From assembly GCF_000472545.1 (NCBI RefSeq), contig NZ_AWZV01000006.1, positions 124,223 through 188,222 of the forward strand: a DNA stretch of 64,000 bases, read 5' to 3'. The stretch is from Burkholderia sp. WSM2232 (GTDB lineage Bacteria > Pseudomonadota > Gammaproteobacteria > Burkholderiales > Burkholderiaceae). The notes beneath the pieces are model-generated. The model saw nothing but the letters and a program-made list of their open reading frames with translations, did not search any database and was not told where the DNA came from. Position numbers and translations under genes: made by a program. Numbering within the stretch: position 1 is the first letter of the stretch; every line of letters starts with the position of its first letter. Positions 47,957 through 55,580 of this stretch are shown here, piece by piece.

Positions 47957-49278
47957 TGGCGCGTGTCGTTCCGCCAGTCGTTCAGGCTGCTCATACAAGC
48001 GTGTGGCTCGACAGTCCAATCGACGAGCTCACTGCCGCTGCGCCCGGCGACACGGCTTGCGACGTTGCGATAGTCGGCGGAGGTCTCGCGGGACTGTCCA
48101 CGGCCTTGCATCTCAAGCTGCTTGCGCCGCGGCTCGATGTACTAGTGCTCGAAGCGGGTCGCATCGGATATGGGCAGAGCGGCTTGAGTTCGGGCCAGTG
48201 CGCGCCGCGAATCGGCCCGCCGATAGAAAAGCAGGTGAGATCGCTCGGAGCTGAGTTCGCAAGAGCGGCGCATCAATATTCGCTCGATGCAGTTGAGTTG
48301 GTGCGCCAGGTCGTGGCGGAATTCGCCATCGACTGCGAGATGCACCACGCGGGCCAGTGGCAGGTCGCGTTGCGGGACACCGACGCATTGCAGCTTGAAA
48401 ACCGCGCGCAGGTTTTCTCTTCACTGGGCTTCGACCTGCCGTTGCTTTCGGCTGATGCAGTGCGCGCGTCGCTACCGGATGCCCACCGCATTCGCAACGC
48501 GCTTGTGTTTCCGGCGAGCACGCTTAATCCCGCGCGACTGTGCGTCGGCCTGAAGCGGGCGGCGCTCGCACACGGCGTTCGCATTCACGAAAACACTCGC
48601 ATTGTCCGCATGGAGCGCAGCACCAGCGCACTCGTCACAGCTCGCGGCACGGTTCGGGCGTCGCACGTCGTCCTGGCGGTGGACAGCGGCATCGGCAACC
48701 TGGGTTTGCTGCGGCGCAACGTCATACCGGTCGCTGCGTTCGGCGCGCGCACGCGGCCGCTCTCTGAGGCGGAGCGCGCTTCGATTGGCTGGACCGATGG
48801 GCAAGGTATTTTCGATGCGCGTCCTCTCTTCAATTTCATGCGCCCTCTCGCTGACGGACGTCTGCTGATCGGGGGTAGTTACCGGTTCGCTGCCAATAAC
48901 GCTATTGCTTCGCCCCTCGCCGCGCGCTGCGCAGAAGAACTCAGCGAACAGTTGGCGATGTTTTTCCCGTCACTTCGCTCGGTACCGTTCGACGCCCGCT
49001 GGCATGGCTTACTCGGATGCACGCTCAACGACTGGCCAATTGTCGCGCCGCTCGATCTGGACTGCCGCCATTGGCATGTCGGAGCGTGGAACGGGCACGG
49101 CATTGCGCTGGCCATGTCGGCGGGGCGGGATCTCGCTCGCACGCTGACCGGGCTCAGCCCCATGCCCGAGGTTCCGTGGTGCTGTCCGCGTGCGCCTCGC
49201 GTTCCGGCCCGTCTGCTCGCAGGCTTGTTGCCTCTTTACCTCGGATGGCTGCGCCGTTCGAGCCGAATCACCTACTAA
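47956..49278 (+). CDS. FAD-dependent amine/amino-acid oxidase (DAO family)
   Basis: A 440-residue flavoprotein with the dinucleotide-binding motif DVAIVGGGLAGLSTALHLK from residue 36 and the conserved GYGQSGLSSGQCAPRIG. The pattern resembles DadA/PuuB-type oxidases that oxidise primary or secondary amines and amino acids. The start codon overlaps the stop of the DUF2156 gene. A role in oxidising the predicted alkylamine, or an N-substituted product of it, would fit the context. Confidence 0.85.
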   Translation: MARVVPPVVQAAHTSVWLDSPIDELTAAAPGDTACDVAIVGGGLAGLSTALHLKLLAPRLDVLVLEAGRIGYGQSGLSSGQCAPRIGPPIEKQVRSLGAEFARAAHQYSLDAVELVRQVVAEFAIDCEMHHAGQWQVALRDTDALQLENRAQVFSSLGFDLPLLSADAVRASLPDAHRIRNALVFPASTLNPARLCVGLKRAALAHGVRIHENTRIVRMERSTSALVTARGTVRASHVVLAVDSGIGNLGLLRRNVIPVAAFGARTRPLSEAERASIGWTDGQGIFDARPLFNFMRPLADGRLLIGGSYRFAANNAIASPLAARCAEELSEQLAMFFPSLRSVPFDARWHGLLGCTLNDWPIVAPLDLDCRHWHVGAWNGHGIALAMSAGRDLARTLTGLSPMPEVPWCCPRAPRVPARLLAGLLPLYLGWLRRSSRITY

Positions 49279-49291
49279 AAAAGGAAAACTC

Positions 49292-50449
49292 ATGCTTCTG
49301 CAAGATTCCCGCGCCGTGCTCGAACAGTACGCGCCAGGATTGGATGGCGAACTCGCTGCGCAAGGCCTGCTCGTCATGGAAGACAAAGAACCTGCGGCTA
49401 TCAGGGCTCTTATCCGCAGGTACCGGTTGCCGCGCCTGTGGGTGCCGTCGTCGCTCGGCGGTGCGGCAATCTCGCCATATGACGGCATTCGCATGCAGCG
49501 CGCCGTGGCGGCACGCGCGCCGTCCATGGCGCTCATGCTGACCATGCACAATTTCACGGTGAGTTTCTGTAACGCACTCGCGGACTATGTGCCGTGCTGC
49601 GAGAGAATGTTGCGCGACGTCGCGCATGACGACCTGCTTGTCGCGTCCGCTTTCGCTGAAGGACGGCGCGGAGCCGGCATCCTCGACTCCACGGTCTACA
49701 TGACGCCAGATGGTGCTGACTTCCTGATCGACGGCAGCAAGAAGCCCTGCACGATGTCGGGCTGCATGGACATCATCACGGTGGGCGTTGCGGTGAAGAC
49801 GCCGGACGGCGGCAAACGGACCGGCCTTGCCGTTCTTCCCGCCGGCGAGCCGGGCGTCACGCAGCGGCCGTTCTGGAGCGTGCCGCTGCTCGCCGCCGCT
49901 GATAACCACGAGCTGCGCTTCGACAAGGTCAGGGTCTCAGCGGATCAGGTGCTGCTTGCAGCCGAAGGCGACAACGAGACCGCGCAAGTCGTGGCGGCCG
50001 CCGAAGTGTTGGGTCTGTGCTGGTTCGAGATCGTTGCATCGGCCAGTTACCTCGGCGCGGTGAGCGGCATGGCAGAGCGCGTTGTGGCTGATACGGGCGT
50101 TGACGAGACCGAGCGCGTGCTGCTTGGCGGTGAGCTGGAGTCGGCGCAGGCGGCGCTGGACGGCGCGGTTCATCTGATGCAGACGTGCGAGCCTAACGAA
50201 AGCCTGCTTGCACGGGTGCTGATGATCCGCTTCGGCGTGCAACGCATTATCGAGCGATGCGCGATGCAGGCAGCGGAGCTCGCAGGCGGCCTTGCCTTCG
50301 TTCGTGACCGCGAGCTTATGACGCAATTGGCAATTAGCCGCTGTCTTGCGTTCCATCCCATCAGCCGCAAGGCCGCACGCCCGCTGCTCGCGGCATGGCT
50401 GGAGGCCGGCGCGAGCGGCCCGTCGGCTGCAGTCGCCGCCGCAAACTAG
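49292..50449 (+). CDS. acyl-CoA dehydrogenase-like flavoprotein
   Basis: A 385-residue protein of the acyl-CoA dehydrogenase fold, judged by RLWVPSSLGGAAISPYDGIR, VASAFAEGRRGAGILDSTVY, FLIDGSKKPCTMSGCMDIITV and the C-terminal helical bundle. The C-terminus reads LAFHPISRKAARPL instead of the usual family ending, and I could not place the catalytic glutamate with confidence. Comparable proteins desaturate carrier- or CoA-bound fatty chains in alkylamine pathways such as that of tambjamine (TamP). AAAAAAGGAAAA precedes ATG 49292. Confidence 0.78.
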   Translation: MLLQDSRAVLEQYAPGLDGELAAQGLLVMEDKEPAAIRALIRRYRLPRLWVPSSLGGAAISPYDGIRMQRAVAARAPSMALMLTMHNFTVSFCNALADYVPCCERMLRDVAHDDLLVASAFAEGRRGAGILDSTVYMTPDGADFLIDGSKKPCTMSGCMDIITVGVAVKTPDGGKRTGLAVLPAGEPGVTQRPFWSVPLLAAADNHELRFDKVRVSADQVLLAAEGDNETAQVVAAAEVLGLCWFEIVASASYLGAVSGMAERVVADTGVDETERVLLGGELESAQAALDGAVHLMQTCEPNESLLARVLMIRFGVQRIIERCAMQAAELAGGLAFVRDRELMTQLAISRCLAFHPISRKAARPLLAAWLEAGASGPSAAVAAAN

Positions 50450-50528
50450 GCAATCGGGCGAGCACCGCGTATGGAAATCCACGCGGTTCGCCGCCGCATG
50501 CTCTGCTGAGTCATTCGACGAGGACTAT

Positions 50529-50909
50529 ATGAAGCTAGTTGTTTCGGCGTCGCTGATGTTCGCCGCCGTAATCCATCTTTTGCCGCTCTCGGGCGTGCTG
50601 GGCGTGCGCCGGCTTGCCAGCCTCTATGGAATCGAGGTTGGCGAGCCGAATCTGTCGGTTCTCATGCGGCATCGCGCGGTGTTGTTTGGGCTGCTTGGCC
50701 TGTTTGTCTTTCACGCCGCCTTCAATGCTGAGTTGCAGCCGCTCGCGTTCGTCGGCGCTTTCGTGAGCGTCTGCGCTTTCCTGTGCCTCGCATGGCTCGG
50801 CGGCCCGGTCAATGCGTACTTGCGTCGCGTCGTCTGGATAGATCTCATTGCAGTAGTCGTGCTGGCGTGCGGCGCTGCGGTACGCATATGGGCCGGTGCT
50901 GGCGAGTGA
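50529..50909 (+). CDS. small membrane protein, 126 residues
   Basis: Four hydrophobic helices (SLMFAAVIHLLPLSGVLGV at the N-terminus, then LFGLLGLFVFHAAFNAE). GAGGA precedes ATG 50529. No family recognised with certainty. It is the last gene of the block and ends six bases from the convergent gene at 50916, leaving no room for a terminator between them. Confidence 0.72.
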   Translation: MKLVVSASLMFAAVIHLLPLSGVLGVRRLASLYGIEVGEPNLSVLMRHRAVLFGLLGLFVFHAAFNAELQPLAFVGAFVSVCAFLCLAWLGGPVNAYLRRVVWIDLIAVVVLACGAAVRIWAGAGE

Positions 50910-50915
50910 AGCCGA

Positions 50916-52634
50916 CTACTCTCCGCGCAACTTTCTCCCCTGCTCGCGAATCTGCTCCAGCGTCGCGCCCGGCGTGCTCGCCTCCTGCGGCATGCGGATC
51001 TCGATCACCGCGGCGCGCCCTGCTTGCAGCGAACGCTGCAGCGCCGGTAGAAAATCTTCTGTGCGCTCGACAAGCTCACCATGTGCGCCGAACGACCGCG
51101 CGAACGCCGCGAAGTCCGGATTGGTGAGCCCGGTGCCATGCACGCGATGCGGATAATGCCTCTCCTGGTGCATGCGGATCGTGCCGAACTGACTGTTATT
51201 CACCACGATGAAAAGCACGTGCAGGTCGTATTGCATCGCGGTGGCGAGTTCCTGCGCGGCCATCATGAAGCAGCCGTCGCCGGCCAGCGCGACCACCGCA
51301 CGCTGCGGATACAGCGACTTCGCAGCAATCGCGGCCGGCACGCCGTAACCCATCGCGCCGCTCGTCGGTGCAAGTTGCGAGCGGTACTGGCGATACGAAA
51401 AGTGCCGATGCAGCCACGTCGCGTAGTTGCCGGCGCCGTTGGTGAGGATCGCGTCGTCGGGTAGATGCGCGCGCAACTGTTGAATGACTTCACCCATTTG
51501 CACGTTGCCCGGAATGGGCCGAGGCTTGCGCCATTCGAGATACGCGCCGTGCGCTTCTTGCGCCGCGCCCGCCCATGGGAGCGGGCCCGCAGAAGGTTGC
51601 AAGCTCGCAAGCGCCGCCGCGAGTTCCGGCATGCCCGAAACGATCGGCAAATCGGCGGCATATACGCGGCCCAGTTCTTCGGCGCCCTGATGCACGTGAA
51701 CGAGCGTCTGCTTCGTCTTCGGAATGTCGAGCAGCGTGTAGCCGTTCGTCGTGGCCTCGCCAAGACGCGGTCCCAGCGCGAGCAGCAGGTCGGCGTCGCG
51801 AATACGCTGCGCCAGCGCGGGATTGATGCCGAGACCGACATCGCCCGCATAATTCGGATGCTCGTTATCCAGCGTGTCCTGGAAGCGGAATGCGAGGCCG
51901 ATCGGCAATTGCCAGTTTTCGACGAAGCGTTGCAGGTCCGCACATGCGGCGGGTGTCCAGCCGCTGCCGCCCGCGATCACCATGGGTCGCTGCGCGCGTT
52001 GGAGCAACTCACGCAGCCGGTCGATCTGCGCGGCCGAGGGTGACGCCGCCACGCGTTGATAAGCGGGCGCGCCCGGTACGGCGGCGCAAGCATCGCTCAG
52101 CACGTCTTCAGGCAAGGACAGCACCACGGGCCCGGGCCGCCCCGAAGTCGCCGTATGAAACGCGTGGCTCAGATACTCGGGAATGCGCTTCGCATCGTCG
52201 ATCTGCGCCACCCACTTTGCCATCTGCCCGAACATGCGCCGGTAGTCGATCTCCTGAAAAGCCTCGCGGTCGAGGTGCTCGCGCGCGCACTGGCCGATCA
52301 GCAGAATCATCGGCGTAGAGTCCTGAAACGCAGTGTGCACGCCGATGGACGCATGCGTCGCGCCGGGGCCGCGAGTGACGAGCGCCACGCCCGGGCGGCC
52401 GGTCAGTTTGCCGACCGCTTCTGCCATGTTGGCGGCCGCCGCTTCGTGACGGCAGACGATTGTCTGAATGCGCCCGGTTTCATCGTGCAGCGAATCGAGC
52501 ACCGCGAGAAAGCTCTCGCCGGGGACGCAGAAAACACGCTCGACACCGTGCGTGAGCAAAGCATCGACGACCAGGCGCGCGCCGGTCGTTTGGGCGGCAG
52601 CGGATTCGGAAACGGGAGCATTCGGCAGCGACAT
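50916..52634 (-). CDS. TPP-dependent enzyme, acetolactate-synthase (IlvB)-like
   Basis: A 572-residue protein with the three domains of the acetolactate synthase/2-oxoacid decarboxylase family. The N-terminal catalytic glutamate lies in VFCVPGESFLAVLD and the TPP/metal motif is GDGCFMMAAQELA...VVNNSQFGTIRM. No regulatory small subunit is next to it, so it may be a decarboxylase or synthase of other function. GGAGG lies nine bases before the start. It converges on the lipid cluster and may or may not be related to it. Confidence 0.85.
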   Translation of the reverse strand: MSLPNAPVSESAAAQTTGARLVVDALLTHGVERVFCVPGESFLAVLDSLHDETGRIQTIVCRHEAAAANMAEAVGKLTGRPGVALVTRGPGATHASIGVHTAFQDSTPMILLIGQCAREHLDREAFQEIDYRRMFGQMAKWVAQIDDAKRIPEYLSHAFHTATSGRPGPVVLSLPEDVLSDACAAVPGAPAYQRVAASPSAAQIDRLRELLQRAQRPMVIAGGSGWTPAACADLQRFVENWQLPIGLAFRFQDTLDNEHPNYAGDVGLGINPALAQRIRDADLLLALGPRLGEATTNGYTLLDIPKTKQTLVHVHQGAEELGRVYAADLPIVSGMPELAAALASLQPSAGPLPWAGAAQEAHGAYLEWRKPRPIPGNVQMGEVIQQLRAHLPDDAILTNGAGNYATWLHRHFSYRQYRSQLAPTSGAMGYGVPAAIAAKSLYPQRAVVALAGDGCFMMAAQELATAMQYDLHVLFIVVNNSQFGTIRMHQERHYPHRVHGTGLTNPDFAAFARSFGAHGELVERTEDFLPALQRSLQAGRAAVIEIRMPQEASTPGATLEQIREQGRKLRGE

Positions 52635-52813
52635 CGCGATGGAGCCTCCAGGCTATGAGTGCATGAGTGCGGTGAGGGCAATGAATCGCCGGCTTGATAG
52701 CATGCCTGCCGACCGGCGCCCCAACAGCTTACGCCGACAGCCCGCGCAGTGTCACGGCGCAGCGCAATGCGATGCGATGCGATGTCGCGCAAGGTGTCGG
52801 TGTTGCGATGAGC

Positions 52814-52847
52814 AAAACAAAAAACGCGGGCTCTCGGGCCCGCGTTT
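52814..52847 (-). terminator. terminator downstream of sdaA
   Basis: The arms 52847-52838 and 52831-52822 form a 10-bp GC stem; on the minus strand it is followed by TTTTGTTTT. Confidence 0.8.
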
Positions 52848-52922
52848 GCCTGTGCTGCACATCATTCAACCGATGTCCGGTTTAACCGGACGAACCGCGG
52901 ACAAACGCCGGACAAACACCGG

Positions 52923-54311
52923 TCAGCATTCGACGATATTCACCGCCAGGCCGCCGCGTGACGTCTCCTTGTACTTCGTTTTCATGTCCGCGCCGGTTTC
53001 GCGCATGGTCTTGATGACGGAATCGAGCGACACGTAATGGCTGCCGTCGCCGCGCAATGCCATGCGCGCCGCGTTGACCGCCTTCACCGACGCCATCGCA
53101 TTTCTCTCGATGCAGGGAATCTGCACCATGCCGCCAACCGGATCGCAGGTGAGCCCGAGGTTGTGCTCCATGCCGATCTCCGCTGCGTTTTCGACTTGCC
53201 TGGGCGTGCCGCCCATCACCGCCGCGAGCGCGCCCGCAGCCATGGAGCACGCAACGCCCACCTCGCCCTGACACCCCACTTCCGCGCCGGAAATAGAGGC
53301 ATTCAGCTTGTAGAGAATGCCGATGGCTGCCGCCGTCATCAGGAAGTCGATCACGCCCTGCTCGTTCGCACCGGGCATGAAGCGCGTGTAGTAATGCAGC
53401 ACGGCCGGAATGATGCCGGCGGCGCCGTTGGTCGGCGCGGTGACGACGCGCCCGCCCGCGGCGTTTTCCTCATTGACGGCAATGGCGTACAGATTGATCC
53501 AGTCGACCATGGAGAGCGGATCGCGCAGCGCCAGCTCGGGGTTGCCCGACAGCGCGCGATACAGCTGCGGCGCACGGCGCTTTACCTGGAACGGGCCGGG
53601 CAAATTGCCGTCCGCATCCGGGTTATTGATGCCGCAACCGCGCGCCACGCACGACTGCATCACGTCCCAGATTTTCAGCAGGCCCGCGCGTGTTTCCTCT
53701 TCCGTGTGCCACGCGCGTTCGTTGTCCCACATCAATTGCGCGATGCTTTTGCCGGTGGATTCGCACAGCGCGAGCAACTCGTTGCCGCTGCGAAACGAAT
53801 GCGGCAATTGATCCACGGCCGCCAGCACCTTGGTATTTGGCGCGCCGGCCGTCACCACGAAGCCGCCGCCCACGGATAGATACGTCGACTCGCGCAACGT
53901 CTCGCCTTGCCCGTCGAAAGCACGCAGCTTCAGGCCGTTCGGGTGTTCGGGCAGCGCCTGGCGATAGAAGGAAATGTGTTCTTTCTGCACGAACGGCACC
54001 TCATGCGTGCCGAGCAAGGCGAGCTTGCGTGTGCTGCGCACCGCTTCCAGGCGCTCGCCGATCGTGTCGGGGTTGACGGTGTCGGGTGCGTCGCCCATCA
54101 GGCCGAGCATCACGCCGCGGTCCGTGCCGTGGCCCTTGCCCGTCGCGCCGAGCGAGCCGTACAGATCCACCTTGACGGACGCGGTGTTCGCCAGCAGCCC
54201 GTCGCGTTCGAGCCCTTGCGCGAACATCAGCGCCGCGCGCATCGGCCCAACCGTATGCGAGCTTGACGGACCAATGCCGATTTTGAAGAGATCGAACACG
54301 CTGACTGCCAT
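52923..54311 (-). CDS. sdaA: L-serine ammonia-lyase (iron-sulfur type)
   Basis: A 462-residue enzyme converting L-serine to pyruvate and ammonia with a [4Fe-4S] cluster. The N-terminus [20 protein letters not shown] and the cysteine-containing blocks [19 protein letters not shown] and [14 protein letters not shown] are diagnostic. It lies at the end of the gcv operon direction: serine made from glycine can continue to pyruvate. The separate gap to the lyase gene is 26 bases, so co-transcription is likely. Confidence 0.95.
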   Translation of the reverse strand: MAVSVFDLFKIGIGPSSSHTVGPMRAALMFAQGLERDGLLANTASVKVDLYGSLGATGKGHGTDRGVMLGLMGDAPDTVNPDTIGERLEAVRSTRKLALLGTHEVPFVQKEHISFYRQALPEHPNGLKLRAFDGQGETLRESTYLSVGGGFVVTAGAPNTKVLAAVDQLPHSFRSGNELLALCESTGKSIAQLMWDNERAWHTEEETRAGLLKIWDVMQSCVARGCGINNPDADGNLPGPFQVKRRAPQLYRALSGNPELALRDPLSMVDWINLYAIAVNEENAAGGRVVTAPTNGAAGIIPAVLHYYTRFMPGANEQGVIDFLMTAAAIGILYKLNASISGAEVGCQGEVGVACSMAAGALAAVMGGTPRQVENAAEIGMEHNLGLTCDPVGGMVQIPCIERNAMASVKAVNAARMALRGDGSHYVSLDSVIKTMRETGADMKTKYKETSRGGLAVNIVEC

Positions 54312-54337
54312 TTACTGCTCCTGCTGATGATGTTGGA

Positions 54338-55465
54338 TTAGCGCGCCGTCATGGGCAAACACACGGCAAGCCATGCGGGCGGCGTTGCTGCGAGTTGCAG
54401 CGCGATCGGCGTATAGCGTCCGTCGAGGCGCGCCGCCAGGTGAAACAGTTCTGCCGCGTTCTTCGGATCCCACTGACCTGAATAGCCCGGCAAACCGGCT
54501 TCACGGCGTTTTGCGTCGAATGCGACGCTCGAATGCACGAATTCCTCATGCGTCTTGTTGCCGGACGCATAGGGCGCGAGCCAGTTAAGCGCCGCTTGCA
54601 GCGACGCGCCGTTCGCCCCCTTCTCCGGCAGCCAGTTGCGGTTGTGACGACGCGCCGCGAGCGCGGCCGTGACGAGCGGCTGCAGGTCGTACGTGACATA
54701 GTGCAGCGCGTCGCGTTCGGCGAAATCAATAGTCGAGCCGTCCGGCTCGATGTTGTCGCCGATATGCTCGACAAAGAGACGCTGCGCCGCGTTGATCATC
54801 TTGCGGTTATCGAGCGTGAACGCGGCCATTGCAATCAGTTTGATGCGGTGGCTTTGCCAGTTGTTCCGGTAATTGCCTTTGAGCGGACGCGGCTGCTCAT
54901 CGATCTGCCCGATATAGCCGTTGGCGAGCTTCGCCAGAAACGCCATGGACGCATTGCGCGTTTTGACGGGCAGCGCGCTCGCGGTCATGTCGTACGCGAG
55001 GATCAAGCCTTCGAAATGCGTTTCGTCGATGGGATTGAAGCTCGGCTGATAGGTCGTGACCCACGCGTAAAGCAAACGGTCGACGAGCTTCAGATAGCGG
55101 TCGTCGCTGGTAGCGCGCCAGGCGAGCGCGGCGTCGCGCAGCAGCGCGAGGTCCTTCTCCGCTTCCACGCTCTGATCGTAAATGCCTTCGTGCGGCAGCG
55201 TGCCTTCCGTGTGCAGTTTGGCCTGGGCATGCGGCGGGTCGTTCAGATGCGCCTGCACATTGCTCACCAAAGCCTTCACGCCAGGATCGGCGTTCGTGCG
55301 CTCGCTGGTTTGCCACGCCGGGGCCGCACAGAAATTCATGGCGGCCTGCGCGTGCCGCAGCGGCAGCCAGGCGATAGCGCCGGCAAAGAGCCATGCACAA
55401 GCCTGCCTCCTACGGATTCGCGTTGCTTCGGCCGGGCCTTGCATCAATCGCACCTTTCGCACCAT
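54338..55465 (-). CDS. alginate lyase family protein (PL5-like), exported
   Basis: A 375-residue protein with a twin-arginine-free signal peptide (RRRQACAWLFAGAIAWLP...HAQA) and an all-helical alginate-lyase domain: FNPIDETHFEGLILAYDM, KGNYRNNWQSHRIKLIAM and DALHYVTYDLQPL, which contain the expected Asn, His and Tyr of the active site. GAGGAG precedes ATG 55465. It would cleave mannuronate-rich polysaccharide in the periplasm. Its place between gcvP and sdaA is odd for a polysaccharide enzyme. Confidence 0.82.
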   Translation of the reverse strand: MVRKVRLMQGPAEATRIRRRQACAWLFAGAIAWLPLRHAQAAMNFCAAPAWQTSERTNADPGVKALVSNVQAHLNDPPHAQAKLHTEGTLPHEGIYDQSVEAEKDLALLRDAALAWRATSDDRYLKLVDRLLYAWVTTYQPSFNPIDETHFEGLILAYDMTASALPVKTRNASMAFLAKLANGYIGQIDEQPRPLKGNYRNNWQSHRIKLIAMAAFTLDNRKMINAAQRLFVEHIGDNIEPDGSTIDFAERDALHYVTYDLQPLVTAALAARRHNRNWLPEKGANGASLQAALNWLAPYASGNKTHEEFVHSSVAFDAKRREAGLPGYSGQWDPKNAAELFHLAARLDGRYTPIALQLAATPPAWLAVCLPMTAR

Positions 55466-55580
55466 GCGGAACTCCTCGTTGGGCTGATTCGGTGTGAGAT
55501 GTTAGCCGTTTGCGGCGTGAAGCGACAGAACCGCGCAGCGCCCGCCTACCAATACGGACGATGCGCGGCAAAGGCACCGC

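Noticed and set aside
38938..50909. Polyyne (caryoynencin-type) pathway as an explanation of the FAAL/P450 cluster
   Set aside because: No membrane desaturase genes are present, which polyyne clusters require; the aminotransferase-reductase fusion points to amine formation.
52868..52922. GGACAAAC direct repeats and a TCCGGTTTAACCGGA palindrome after sdaA
   Set aside because: Short, GC-rich and beside the sdaA terminator; not enough copies to be a repeat array or a recognisable operator.
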